Assembly: GCA_032622095.1 (NCBI GenBank)
Contig: CP136061.1
Location: forward strand, 14,025,287 to 14,089,286
Reading direction: 5' to 3'
DNA from: Siphonodentalium dalli
Lineage: Eukaryota > Mollusca > Scaphopoda > Gadilida > Siphonodentaliidae
Length of the DNA: 64,000 bases
Under the pieces are notes generated by a model. It searched no databases and was not told the origin of the DNA. It worked only from the letters and a program-made list of their open reading frames with translations. Positions 1 through 12,414 of the stretch are shown here, in pieces; the first letter of the stretch is position 1; every line of letters starts with the position of its first letter. Both the position numbers and the translations under genes were made by a program.

Positions 1-863
1 AAATTCGAATCAATCGGCTCACCCGCAATCCGCATTTATTGGAGAATTTATTTTGAAAATTTACAGGCATATTTAGAATCACATCTAGATTTGAGCTATC
101 AAATTTGAACAATTTTCGATGAAAAACATGGTCGCCGGCAGCCATCTTGGATTTTACTCTTTGTATGTTGTTGTTGTTGTATCATTTATTTTCGTGACAT
201 GTGCATGATTACAAATTATACAAATATTATACATCAATAACAATTCGCACCCGGCCCGAAGGACCTATATGTCACGTCAAAATGTTTATAAACCGCATGT
301 ATGGTCGAACTGTTGATCATCTCGGGAATAAAATATAAAATATATATATGTGTGTAATGTAACCCTTTCAGAAATATTTAATATTTATATATTTATCCCA
401 CAGGGTTAAAATAAAGACAAACAATGGAATGCGGTTTTAGCTACCTGTTTAGCAAAACATAATTACAGGAAGCTGATACATGAATAATAATAAAAACAAT
501 TAACAATTTTTGAGGCGCAATAACCGCCGCCATCAAAAACAAACCCCGAAAGGTGGGGGGGGGGGCAAAGACATCAACCCTGTGTGCTCTCCAACAACCA
601 CGAAAAATGGGAGGGAGGGAGGGTTTTCAAAAATTGGTGACCGTCTTCTTCGATCGATAAGTTGGAAAGAAAGTTGACACCGACCGCGCCGCTCACCCTT
701 ACGTGTAAAAATATAGTTCTCCCCATTCCTGCTCAAGAGTTATCCCAATCGCTTCGTGGCCTAATTAACATTTTTCCCAAACTCTCGCGATTCATGATTA
801 TGTTGTCAATTTGTCCAAATACTTTGTCGCTTTATTTTATTTTGCTTACTTCTTTGGAATTCC
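1..863. other. No gene seen; AT-rich intergenic sequence
   Basis: Nothing codes convincingly. There is a G homopolymer near 553-565 and a short TTAACCC-type inverted motif around 360-410. Confidence 0.5.
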
Positions 864-1050
864 ATGCGGTATGGCGTATTGGTAGCGTAGTGATCTATCG
901 GTGAAATATTTCGCTACCGAACATGTTTGCGTTTCTAAAAGTTTCTGGTTTAAATCTCCGCATCTGTTTAACCCTTTGGGATAAAATACGTCGCTCTTAT
1001 ACGACTATGTTATATATATATTTATTTTTTTAACTTTTTTTTTTTAAAGT
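864..1050 (+). mobile_element. tRNA-like SINE remnant
   Basis: TGGCGTATTGGTAGCG (from about 871) resembles a Pol III A box within a tRNA 5' half. GGTTTAAATCTCCGC (from about 947) resembles a B box plus acceptor-stem end. The spacing is longer than in a normal tRNA and the rest does not fold as one, so a tRNA-derived SINE head is likelier than a gene. An AT-rich tail follows. Confidence 0.4.
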
Positions 1051-1051
1051 A

Positions 1052-2340
1052 TCATTCTGATTTTTTGTATAAAAAGTCTTTTCTTTTATTGAGGGCAGCG
1101 TCAAGATATTTTGCTAATTTTCGGGGGTGGGCGTTAACAATTTCGGCCAGTGCTGTATCAGCTAAATTGCGTTCTATAAGATCTGATATTCTGTCGTGTA
1201 TCGACAGTAAAAGTGTATATCTAAGTTCTTTATAGAATGGACATATCAAGAGAAGATGTTTTTCATCTTCATCTTTGTTCAAGTTGCACATGAGACAGGT
1301 GCGTTCTCCGACTTTTTCATTCCGGAATCGACCGGTTTCAATTCTTAATGGAAGAATAGCACATCTAAATTGTGCTAATATCGAGCGATGTGATCGACTC
1401 AAGTTCATAGAAACATAGGACTCGGTTTCAAATTTATTTTTAAATATCTTGTATGTGCGTAATTTCGGAACATATTCTAAACTTGTCAGCCATTTTTCCT
1501 CATGTGATTTCTCAAGTTCGTCTTCTAAATATGAGATGTTACAAGTTTCCAAGCTATCGTATTTCTGTTGCATATTAGCTTCTGAGAGGACCTTTAGGAC
1601 GGATGTGCACCAGCCATTTGTATTATGTCTGCGGTCCCATAAGAAAACTTTTTTTTACAATTCTGCCATCTTCTAATTGAACCAAATAATTCCAAAACCG
1701 GATTTGATTTACCCATCGGCGATTAATATTCGATTTTAATCCGATGTCTCCATTAACCGCAAGTAAGGGACAGAATCGGTGAACCCCAAAGAAATATCTG
1801 AAAGCTCGATTTTGCACCATATCTAGAGTGGTATATTTATTATGACCCCACACTGCTGAAGCATAATCCATGATGGGACAAACACAATGAATATAGAGGT
1901 TTTTGAAAGTTTCAAAACCAGCTTCCCTATATGGATGGATTTTTGATAGTAAGGCACCTAGGGCTCTACTTGCTGATTTAGCAAGTATCTCTGCAGTGGT
2001 ATCAACACTCCCATGTTCATGAAAAACTATTCCAAGAAATTTATATTGCTCAACCAGTTCAATGACTTGATTTCCAATACTGAAAACATATGGAGTCCTA
2101 TCAAAACTTTTCTTTCTAAAATGGACCGATTTTGTTTTATCAATATTAATTGTCATACGCCATTTTTTACACCAATTATTAACAACTTTCAACATTTTTT
2201 CCATATTTAGTTCATTTTAAGAAATAATCATTATGTCATCTGCATATAGTAGTACGGAAATCATAGTATCATCCAGTTTGACGCCACATTCAAGATTTTT
2301 AACTTCCGATGCTAAATCGTTGACAAAAATATTAAAAGTA
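1052..2340 (-). pseudogene. LINE reverse transcriptase C-terminal half, broken
   Basis: Reading the minus strand from about 2340 down gives a palm segment with YADD (codons at 2246-2235) in LLYADDIMII. An in-frame TAA follows a few codons later, then a 193-residue frame (2204-1623) with KFLGI, a thumb and ASAVWGH. After a frameshift, the frame at 1573-1052 holds a CxxC...HxxxxC knuckle (CLMCNL...KHLLLICPFY), typical of non-LTR retrotransposon C-termini. The frameshift and stop show it is dead. A T-rich run (1027-1050) just beyond could be its poly(A) tail. The N-terminal RT part is missing; minisatellites occupy that place. Confidence 0.8.
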
Positions 2341-2593
2341 TGACTAAATCCTTACAGACCATATCCCTCATTCGATCATGGATATCCAGCGTGACTTCTT
2401 CTTTATCATTCTTTTCATTGCTCAGCAAACAAATTAATTCTCCCCAAGTTGAGCTACAGAGTTATTGACTTTCATAGTATTGTTTGTGGACATTAGCTAT
2501 TGTGTCATTTACTACGTTTATATAATATATAGATTTCAACTGCGAATTATTGACTTTCCAATATCCACTGCCATGCTTGGTTTCTCTTAATTG

Positions 2594-3234
2594 TAGATTT
2601 AGCGTGGTGGTCGAGTATAATGCACCATACCTCGTGTTGATCGAGTATAATGCTCCATACATCGTGGTGATCGAGTATAATGCACCATACATCGTGGTGA
2701 TCGAGTATAATGCTCCATACATCGTGGTGGTCGAGTATAATGCACCATACATCGTGGTGATCGAGTATAATGCACCATACCTCGTGTTGATCGAGTATAA
2801 TGCACCATACATCGTGGTGATCGAGTATAATACACCATACATCGTGGAGATCGAGTATAATGCACCATACATTTAGATTTAGCGTGGTGATCGAGTATAA
2901 TGCACCATGTATTTAGATTTAGCGTGGTTGATCGAGTACAATGCACCATACATTTAGATTTAGCGTGGTGATCGAGTATAATGCACCATATATTTAGATT
3001 TAGCGTGGTGATCGAGTATAATGCACCATGTATTTAGATTTAGCGTGGTTGATCGAGTACAATGCACCATACATTTTGATTTAGCGTGGTGATCGAGTAT
3101 AATGCACCATACATTTAGATTTAGCGTGGTGATCGAATATAATGCACCATACATTTAGATTTAGCGTGGTGATCGAGTATAATGCACCATACATCTCGAT
3201 TTGGCGTGGCGATCGAGTACAATGCGCCATACAT
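2594..3234. repeat. Minisatellite: 30-bp unit turning into a 40-bp unit
   Basis: About nine copies of a 30-bp unit (TCGAGTATAATGCACCATAC plus a CGTGGTGA-type tail) occupy 2612-2872. About nine copies of a roughly 40-bp unit follow, which adds ATTTAGATTTAG before CGTGGTGA. The common core shows the two states are related. Translations of both strands are repetitive artefacts. Confidence 0.9.
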
Positions 3235-3259
3235 CTTTCTATTTTTTCTAATAATTTGA

Positions 3260-3490
3260 AGTACTTTGGACCTTGAATTTTGGTTATTAATATGTAAGTA
3301 ATTGTTTGTGTCCACCTCTGAGTTCTTGAATTTTGGATGTTAATATGTAAGTAATTGTTTGTGTTCACCTCTGGGTTCTTAAATTTGGGTTATTAACTTA
3401 TTAGTATGTAGGTAATTGTAATTTGGACCTTGAATTTTGGTTATTAATATGTAAGTAATTGTTTGTGTCCACTTCTGGGTTCACTTCTAG
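3260..3490. repeat. Degenerate tandem repeat, about 63 bp unit
   Basis: The block TTAATATGTAAGTAATTG followed by TTTGTGTCCACCTCTG recurs three times, plus one partial copy with variant spacing. Confidence 0.7.
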
Positions 3491-3510
3491 GTTACAATTA
3501 AAAAAAAGAT

Positions 3511-3726
3511 TCAATGGTAATTGTCATTTTCAGCTAAATATTCACGATGTGATTCATAGAAAGTAGGCTGGACATTATTCGGGCCATATATATTCATTAA
3601 ATCGAGAGGATGTCCGTCAATATGCAAATTTATAGCTAAAAAACATTCCGGTGTCATCACCGGTGTATTTTTTTTAATTTCCCACAGACTTGTGTTCGTT
3701 AACAGGATGGACACTCCTCTTAACAA
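3511..3726 (-). pseudogene. LINE endonuclease fragment (APE-like)
   Basis: A 71-residue minus-strand frame with RGVSILL, then a conserved-looking NIYGPN. It resembles the middle of the APE-type endonuclease/exonuclease/phosphatase domain of non-LTR retrotransposons. It lies upstream, in reading direction, of the RT remnant at 1052-2340 with the right order and strand, so it may be the same element interrupted by the repeats at 2594-3490. Confidence 0.5.
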
Positions 3727-3739
3727 TGTTGTGTATGAA

Positions 3740-4220
3740 CTAAACTAGTCTTTACACCCATTCTATTTCAATCTGGGTTTCTTGTTCTTTCGAGAAATGA
3801 ACGTCTTGTACACAATGTATGTAAAAACATATTTGTGATAACATCAAATACATCCTTGCCGTTTACGGTAATCCCGTAATCGACATTATAATAGCCATAT
3901 TATTTCCATGGAATAACAACAGTCCACATAAATACAAATTTTAAAACATTACAAAGCCATATCCATGGGAGAAAACAAATGTAAAAGGAAAAGAGGATAG
4001 AAAGATAAAAACATCTAAAACTTCGTCATAATGTATCCCCATAATGTATCCCCATAATGTATCCCCATGCTCATCGAACATTGTATATTTCGGTAAAGAT
4101 CAGGGAAAGACCATTATTACAAGCAAGATCAATGCTCCTTTACCATTTACTTTTTTATATGTTTTCCTTTTAGTCGGTTCATACATATGATATAGGCATG
4201 GAGCTCCTCCCCTTTTCTTC
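3740..4220. other. No gene seen
   Basis: Unassigned sequence with a small triplication of a 13-bp AATGTATCCCCAT-type unit near 4028-4068. Confidence 0.4.
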
Positions 4221-4224
4221 GGGC

Positions 4225-5910
4225 ATACGTAGTGGAGCAGCTGGGACCAGAATTGGGCGTTATTTTTCGAGTTCAACCAAGTGGAAGAGGTGAGTAACAA
4301 ACTTAATTATATATCAAAATGTCCGTATTGATACAGCGCATAACATGCCGGTGTTGCCTTTTCGTGTAGTTTTGTTCGATTTCTTATTTTTGGGTAAAAT
4401 AGGCTTTTTCGTGAAACAAATCAGTGAAAAATGGAATCCAGCTGCCTAAATAACATTTACATCTATTTTTGGATGCAAACACCACTAAACAATAGAGGTT
4501 GGACATGTTCACATTTGGAAAATAAAATTTTGGAGTATGGCAATGTTCTAGGGTTCGTTTTTGGGGGTAAAAATCGCTTTTTTATTCATCATTAATTAAA
4601 ACAAAAATCCCAGTTTCAATGTTAAACAATTAAGTTTTAGAAGTAGATAATAAATTAACAAGGCGGTTTTGGAATAAGGCAGGTTCTATGGTTACCAGGG
4701 TAATCTGATTTGAATTAATAAAATCAGTAAAAACTGGAATTGAGTACTCTGAGTAGCACCCCCTTGTAATTCTATATATGCCCTACACATGTGTTTAGCG
4801 GGACCGGAATCGGCACTTATTCGAATTGAATCATGTGAAAGAGTAACAAGATTAGTTATGTATCAAAAATTTCATATTGGAACAACAGATAACATGCCGG
4901 TGTTGCCTTCTTGTGAAATATTGAGCTATTTCTGATTTTGTGGTAAAATAGGCTTTTTCGCGAATGAAACCCAGTGAAAATGGAATCCAGTTACCTAAAT
5001 AACATTAATTTTACGTCTATTTTTGGATGGGAACGCAACTAAACAATAGAGTGGGACATGTTCACATTTTGTAAGATAATTTTGGAGTATACCAATGCTC
5101 TATGGTTCGCTTTTGGGGTAAAACAAGAGAATTCTGGGATCGATCACAACATGATATGCATCATTAATTATTATGCATGCCATTTATAAAAAAAAACAGC
5201 TTCGTTTGTCAACAATTCTGATGTAAGTAATAGATATGATAATGCGTTGTTGGAATAAAGCAGGATCAATGGTTACCATGGTTATTTGTTTTTATTTATT
5301 AATAAAATCAGTGAAAACTGGAATCCAGCTATCCGAACAACACACCCCCTCACTTATTTCTATATATCAACTGTCACTATGGAATCGGCCATTAGTCGAA
5401 TAGAATTATGTGGAAGAGTAACAAGACGAATGCTATATCAACATACTAGTCTTGATAGAGTGCATAACATGCGGTTGTTACCTTCAAATGAATTGTTGTA
5501 CGATTGTTTATTTTTTTGGGGTTAAATAGGCTTTTTCGTAAATGAAAACAGTGAAAAATGGAATCCAACTGCCTGAATAACATTTTCCTCTATTTCTGTT
5601 TAGGAATTTAACTAAATAACAAAGTGTGATCATGTTCACCTACCATAAGATAATTATCGGGTCCGTCAAATTTCTGGGATTCGATTTTCGGGTAAAAAAA
5701 TGCTGTTTTGTGTGAAACATGAGATAATTGTGGAATAATCACTTACAAGGTAGTAAACATTAATGCAGACATTTCTTATTATAGCAATTAATTAATAAAT
5801 ATAATAATGTGCTGGTGGACATATGTAGGCAGGTTCTGATGTTACCACGGCAATACGTTTTTAATAATAAATGAGTGAAAACTGGAATCCGGGTCTCTGA
5901 ATAGCCCAGA
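4225..5910. repeat. Degenerate tandem repeat, about 560 bp unit, three copies
   Basis: The anchor AACATGCCGGTGTTGCC recurs near 4343, 4888 and 5467 (the last diverged). The anchor AAAACTGGAATCCAG follows GGTTACCA-type sequence near 4727, 5313 and 5877. Each unit is internally dimeric: the block CAGTGAAAA(A)TGGAATCCAGCT plus downstream ACA/CCCCC appears twice per unit. Copies differ by many substitutions and indels, so the array is old. Confidence 0.75.
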
Positions 5911-5929
5911 ACTCGACAGAAGGTTTTAT

Positions 5930-6270
5930 TATACCCCGCAACAAAATTATGTGGGTATACTGGGATCAGCTTGACCGTCCATCCGTCGTCCGTCCGTCGT
6001 CCGTGGACACAAAGTTGTCCTGAGTTTTTCTGAGTCGTTTTTTGATCATTTCCGTGAAACTTGGCACACATATCAGCGATTATGTCTGACTTTTTGGGTG
6101 GAGTTATCCCTCTTTTTCAACTTAGAAATTTTTTCACAACATTTATAATGTTGTCCCAGCTTTTAATATTTTAGATCAATTTTTAAAACTTGGAACAGAT
6201 ATGTAGGACCATGGGAACCTGTGCACCTGCAATTATGACGTCTGTGACTTTCTTTGGTGGAGTTATCCCC
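5930..6270 (+). mobile_element. Dispersed repeat with CGTCCGTCC motif (copy 1)
   Basis: It starts with TATACCCCGCAAC...GGGTATACTGGGATCA, then CGTCCATCCGTCGTCCGTCC, then TTCCGTGAAACTTGGCACAC. Parts recur in inverted orientation at 6840-7230 (for example GATATGTGTGCCAAGTTTGA). This type of GGTATACTGG/CGTCCGTC repeat is, to my knowledge, common in mollusc genomes; the class is not determined. Confidence 0.5.
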
Positions 6271-6839
6271 CTTTTTTCGCCGGTACATGAATTCGTGGAT
6301 CAGATATCATTTTTATGCATATCAACAAATCCTACAGTAGCAGCTGCATGACAAAAATTATGTGTGTGCTACTGTGAAATTAGACCCCAAGGTATTCTTG
6401 CGCTGAAAGCACATCACGTAATCATTACCATAATAGCTACAAGCTTCATTTCAAACTTTGGCCAAGTAGGTATTTATTGTAGTATGTAGTCTGCACGTGG
6501 TTACTGGTAACCAAATAGCCTGTTAAATTGAGCATTGTTATACAAACTATGATAGCCGAGATCAGATGATGTAGCATATCAAATTCGTTTCGGTGAATTA
6601 ATGATAATTATTGAAAACGATTACGTCTTCTGTGTTTTTCTATACATACATTTTACGGCTTTTAGAAAACAGACCTTAATGTCCGATCTTTATTTCCATC
6701 TCGTATATTATATGGGTTTTTTGTTCATTCAACGCAAGAGTCGACTATTTTGTTGGTTGTTGTTTTCGTGGTTCAGCAAAACCACAAAATCAACGAATAA
6801 CACACCCCCACGAATTAAAAGGATTTTTCAGTAACACAT

Positions 6840-7230
6840 TTATATGTCGTAAAATGGCAATAACTCTGCCAAAAGGACTTCGACTGAACTGAACGTCGCA
6901 GGTGCGCAGTTTCCCATTATGGTTATCTGTGCCAAGATTTTAAAAATATGACTGGGAAATGACGAAATATAGACTCGGACAAAAATGCGTCCCAGGATGT
7001 TCGATTCTATGTCGAAAAAGGTCAATAACCTCCAAAGTGAGCCCGACCAAACTCAAAATCGCAAGTGCGCAGGTTCCCATGCAGGTTGATATGTGTGCCA
7101 AGTTTGACAGAATACATGCAGGCTTTGACAAAGTTCCGGACGGACGCACGGACATACGTTCCAACGCACACACGGACGCACTGACGAGGGTCATTACTAT
7201 TGTCCTCCGACGGAATGTCGGGGGAAAATA
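6840..7230 (-). mobile_element. Dispersed repeat with CGTCCGTCC-like motif (copy 2, inverted)
   Basis: Inverted relative to the copy at 5930-6270. It shares GCGCAGGTTCCCAT, TGTGTGCCAAGTTTGA and a GGACGGACGCACGGAC run. It contains its own internal repetition, with AACTCTGCCAAAAGGAC- and GCGCAG-type blocks twice. Confidence 0.5.
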
Positions 7231-8080
7231 AAAGACCGCTAGGCCACACATCAATGTAGCTGTATTGGATCGGTAGCTTTTTTAGAAATGTAAAATTTGA
7301 TTCCTGGAACAACCATTGGCTGCGGACACAACAGTAGCGATGGCATAGTAGGTGTGTCGTCTTATTATTGTGGGTTTTGTGACAAGTACTAGCTAGCCAT
7401 GTCGCCCGCTGGGTTTTCACACAATCAGTCCACTGACCAATTAGCTACACGACCGTGTTACTTCGAGTGAAAATAAATCGCCAAGTAAATAGTGAACACA
7501 GATTAAGTATATTTCGCTATATATTCAATCGTGTGTGTATTGGTTGTAAAAACACACATGTCAGATTCGAATTTGTTCAAAGTCCCGTCATTTTTGACCG
7601 GACGTGTGCCCCTTTCTCAACTTTGTCCGGTTATGGTTGATAAGTTCAAGATGATTTTTGACATACAATTTTGGTATTGTGGATCGCATTTGATATACAC
7701 AAACTTTTGATATCTGGTATATGGTCCACATTTGAGAACACACAGGTCATTGTCTTATATCTTTTTAAAGTGGTGATATAATTGTTTTTTAATTAATATA
7801 TAAAATTAATAAATGCTGGGCCTGACTAAATTATCATCGTCATGGAACCTCATCGGCATAACATGGCTTTAGTCCCATAAAACGACTGACATCGTGTGAG
7901 CAACATGCGTACTATACACACGGTAACGCAAAATGTAAACACGGAGTTAAACCCATCTGGTGCACCTCTTCCTTCCAGACATCAAACATAGTTTCTAGCA
8001 TACTGAGTGGCTCTGGGCCTCCGATCACACAACGCCATCATTCTACATAATGCATACATACAATTCCATTTCACCCACTC
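7231..8080. other. No gene seen
   Basis: AT-rich sequence without recognisable coding, RNA or repeat structure. Confidence 0.4.
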
Positions 8081-8084
8081 GCGG

Positions 8085-9222
8085 AATGGACTTGGAAATC
8101 ACACGGGTTTAACACTGCATGGTGTCCCGGGAAATCACACGGGTTTAACACTGCATGGTGTCCCGGGAAATCACACGGGTTTAACACTGCATGGTGTCCC
8201 GGGAAATCACACGGGTTTAACACTGCATGGTGTCCCGTAGTCACCCACTCGCGGAATGGACTTGGAAATCACACGGGTTTAACACTGCATGGTGTCCCGG
8301 AAATCACACGGGTTTAACACTGCATGGTGTCCCGGGAAATCACACGGGTTTAACACTGCATGGTGTCCCGGGGTTTAACACTGCATGGTGTCCCGTAGTC
8401 TACACACTCGCGGAATGGACTTGGAAATCACACGGGTTTAACACTGCATGGTGTCCCGGGTTTAACACTGCATGGTGTCCCGGGTTTAACACTGCATGGT
8501 GTCCCTGGTTTAACACTGCATGGTGTCCCGGGTTTAACACTGCATGGTGTCCCGGGTTTAACACTGCATGGTGTCCCGGGTTTAACACTGCATGGTGTCC
8601 CGGGTTTAACATGGTGCATGGTGTCCCGGGTTTAACACTGCATGGTGTCCCGGGGTTTAACACTGCATGGTGTCCCGGGGTTTAACACTGCATGGTGTCC
8701 CACACGGGTTTAACACTGCATGGTGTCACATACGGGTTTAACACTGCATGGTGTCCCACACGGGTTTAACACTGCATGGTGTCCCGGGGTTTAACACTGC
8801 ATGGTGTCCCGGGTCTACACACTCGCGGAATGGACTTGGAAATCACACGAGTTTAACACTGCATGGTGTCCCGGGTTTAACACTGCATGGTGTCCCGGGT
8901 TTAACACTGCATGGTGTCCCGGGTTTAACACTGCATGGTGTCCCTGGTTTAACACTGCATGGTGTCCCGGGTTTAACACTGCTTGGTGTCCCGGGTTTAA
9001 CACTGCATGGTGTCCCGGGTTTAACATGGTGCATGGTGTCCCGGGTTTAACACTGCATGGTGTCCCGGGGTTTAACACCGCATGGTGTCCCGGGGTTTAA
9101 CACTGCATGGTGTCCCGGGTTTAACACTGCATGGTGTCCCGGGTTTAACACTGCATGGTGTCCCGGGTTTAACACTGCATGGTGTCCCGGGTTTAACATG
9201 GTGCATGGTGTCCCGTAGTCTA
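8085..9222. repeat. Minisatellite, 25-bp core GTTTAACACTGCATGGTGTC with CCCGGG
   Basis: About forty copies of a core GTTTAACACTGCATGGTGTC are joined by CCCGGG, or by a CCCGGGAAATCACACGG linker giving a 36-bp unit. A longer header (CACTCGCGGAATGGACTTGG) reappears near 8080, 8248, 8407 and 8822. Blocks starting 8398 and 8813 are near-identical for about 290 bp, including a GTTTAACATGGTGCATGG variant, so the array has higher-order structure. The ORFs across it are artefacts. Confidence 0.95.
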
Positions 9223-9224
9223 GT

Positions 9225-10425
9225 GGTGAATGTAAAGTTGGCCGTGAACGTGAACAATGGAGAATCCAGAAAGTTTGATTTTTTTATATTTTAAATAAGT
9301 CACTGTCGATACGCACAGTAGGTAGACGAACATAGGAGTTGGTTGTTTGGTGGTCAAAGCGGGAGTGTCTGTATTTCTCGACACGAGTAGTTATTCCAAC
9401 GCATGGTGTATCATGCGTCCAAATAAGGTCTGAGATACAACGATACCCTTGTCTATGACGTGTACCATATTATTGTTTACTATAGAATTATACTGGTTTG
9501 ATCCTCCCTCACTTTATACAATGGTTGCTACCAGTCAAAACCATTTAAAAATATGATCTTGTTAATTATGCCTGTGTGTTCTTATACTATATCATTTACA
9601 TCTTCCATCACGTATTGTGCTTATTTATACAATTAACCCTATCATTACAATTAGTGGTGAAAGGAAGTTTATCCTAGATCATGGAAACATGTAACAATAA
9701 CTATACTATTTTATGTACTATCGGACACATGGATTTGACAACAATAACATCAGATAACACGATACAAATTATGTTGGGGTTAGATATTGTGTTTACGCAA
9801 ATGTACGCATAGTTTGCTACACAAACATAAAGTTTGTTTTATTTGTATGATTGAAGCAGATTGGGGCAGAATTGTTTCGCGACATTTAATTTTATAGTCA
9901 ATAATAATAGTGAAAACTAAATGGTATGGTAGGGTGGTACATATATTTAATGACTTGTAAAATAGGTAATGGATCAGGATTGGAAACAAGAGAAAACAAG
10001 ATATGGTATTCCTAAAAAATCACAAGCTTTAAACCGTGTCAAATATGGGATAAGAGGGTGGGTCCCAAATTTAGCCGAGGAAACCGACATTTTGTTTGCA
10101 AGTATGAGAGGTGGATACAGTGAGGTCGGATTTTGCTTTTACTTCGTGTCTGAATTTTTTCCAAACTCCTCCCCCTGCTCCTGGAGCACTTGGCAAATGA
10201 AATCCGTTATTTCCATGTAAATGTGTTCCTTTATCCTTCTGTCTTAAAATGAGAGGCCCGATTCGTACAATATGATTCAGTCGAAATTACTATTACTAGT
10301 ACTTGAAAAGCTCCCATGAAATAACAGAATAGTACCGGTATAATGAGATTTGAATGCGATATTATCAACAGAACTCTCTTTGTGTAAGCTGAGCGTTTGT
10401 TTATATACCGGTACAGCACATAATG
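9225..10425. other. No gene seen
   Basis: Unassigned AT-rich sequence; short ORFs show no recognisable domain. Confidence 0.4.
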
Positions 10426-10627
10426 GTGTACGATAAGCAAAACACTCAACACCGTGGCAATTCTTTTTTTGGGAGAATGATTTGCGGTGACCCATTCAAC
10501 ACCAATACTTGTGGTGAGGATTAGTGAGCACTACACCAGCATGTTGCTAACAACATGGTGTTATTTTAATTAACCAAAGTTCATTAGTGGGGTCTTCCCA
10601 TTGTTGAGTGTTTTGCTTATCGCACAC
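10426..10627. mobile_element. MITE with inverted ends GTGTRCGATAAGCAAAACAC (copy 1)
   Basis: The left end GTGTACGATAAGCAAAACAC and the right end, whose reverse complement is GTGTGCGATAAGCAAAACAC, frame about 200 bp. A second copy is at 30809-31006. Left flanks (TACAGCACAT) are also alike at both loci, so the real element may start about 30 bp further left. Confidence 0.75.
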
Positions 10628-10839
10628 TATTTACGTACTGTATTAAAGGTTCTGTAACATAATTTGGCTTTGTTTACAGAACACAGCGTACAAACTTGAC
10701 AATTTAATACTATATAGGTGCTATTTATGACAAGTATAAAGACTAGTCAACCAGAAATTGATATATAACAGCCCAAACTAGACCGATCAGTCTTTCTGAC
10801 ACAGTGCTCACTGTTGTAAGAGAGGTAACTCTAAATTTC

Positions 10840-11745
10840 TTGACTATTGAAATTCTGTTTGTTTGAATATTTGTATATGTTTATTTTTAATATTCTCAGT
10901 TTGCGATTTATCGTACAGATGCTCGAATTTTATTGGAAAGGTTTGCGTGTTATCGCAAAGATGGTTGTGATTTATTGTTGTTTTGGGATTTATCGCAAAG
11001 GTTTGCTCCCCCGTATCCGATATGCATACTGGCTGTGAAAGACCGATCGGTCTATTTAAACCCGACTGGGCTATTATAGATCGATAGGGTTTTCACCCAG
11101 ACCTGTTTAACATGTCTGATTTATAATGTTTACTTTAAGTACACACAAATTAAGATATTTGGCCGATTATTTCAGACAATCTGATTTATAATGTTTACCC
11201 ATTAGCACCAACGCATACAAATCACAAACATCTTTGCGATAAATCGCAAAGTATAATCGCAAAGTATAATCACCAAGGTTTGCGTGTTATCATTAGTGCC
11301 AACGCATAAACATATATCTGCAATAAATCACAAGCCTTTGCGATAAATCTCAAATATTTTGCGATAAATCGCAAAGTATAATCAAGTAGTTTGAGAGTTA
11401 TCGTAAAGTTGTTTTGTAATTTATCACAAATATTTGCTCCCCTTATCCCACATGCATGCTAGCTATGAAAGACTGATCGTTCCATTTTAGCCTGACCGTG
11501 CTATTATAGATCGATTTGTGGTTCAACCAGACCTGTTTAAGATGTCTGATTTATTATGTTTATACGGTTCAATCCCATTTGTGCCAATGCGTAAAAATAT
11601 ATCTGCAATAAATCACAAACCTTTGTGATAAATCTCAAACACCTTTGCGATAAATCGCAAAGTATAATCACCAAGTAGTTTGAGAGTTATCGCAAAGGTA
11701 TTTGGTGATTTATTTCAAATTTGTATATAAAATGGTGTATGTATA
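10840..11745. repeat. Palindrome-rich tandem array, about 400 bp unit (array 1)
   Basis: Two long units, with the marker GCTGTGAAAGACCGATCG near 11030 and a variant near 11460. Each has CCAGACCTGTTTAA, TGTCTGATTTATAATG and clusters of TTTGCGATAAATCGCAAA, a near-perfect 18-bp palindrome, with decayed half-sites. The same family fills 31015-32670. Confidence 0.75.
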
Positions 11746-11822
11746 CCCAATCATCCGCCATTGACAAGAGGAAACATTTGTTCCTTATGACACCCGACAC
11801 TGCTTTACTTGGATAGTCACTA

Positions 11823-12412
11823 TAAAGGGGTACTGTACGCCATTTTCATTAAATTTCCGGTGACAACAACGATCTAATATCGATAATATATAGAAACATA
11901 AGTAATTTGAGTCGAAGATGTATTCCGTAAACGCTCAGGTTAATAGGCTATCTTAAAATTTAATAATTTAAAAGTTAATAATTTGATATAAATTGAATTA
12001 ATGACTGGAGCCATAAAATGGCGTCAATTAAATTACGAATTACCGTAATCAAACAAAGTAATTGAGGGATACTGGCTTGTTAAACCGATCGCACACACGA
12101 TCGCTTAAAAATATTATGATGATACGGGGAGAACACTCAAGCCACTCACTGACTAGCGACAATACAATAACTTAAATGAGTATATGGGACTAGTATGCCT
12201 ATAATATAACTTTGATTTGATTCATTTGGTTGAAAACTGTACAAATATTACTCGACAACGACAATTTGTAATTTTGCATTCCGGTAAATTTGTCATCCGT
12301 AACACTACTTCGTACTCAACAGACTTTCAAATAATGAAAACATTGTTACCTTATTCTCCGACTCGGAGACTATAGAAACCAACAACAACATTTGGCGTAC
12401 AGTACCCCTTTA
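11823..12412. mobile_element. 590-bp TIR element (MITE-like)
   Basis: The terminal inverted repeats AAAGGGGTACTGTACGCCA (from 11824) and its exact reverse complement (ending 12411) enclose about 590 bp without an ORF. Flanking T/A fits a short TA-type target duplication, but the superfamily is uncertain. Confidence 0.75.
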
Positions 12413-12414
12413 AG

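Noticed and set aside
8007-9294. ORFs with repeated GLTLHGVP and NTAWCPGF
   Set aside because: Translation of the CCCGGG minisatellite in several frames on both strands.
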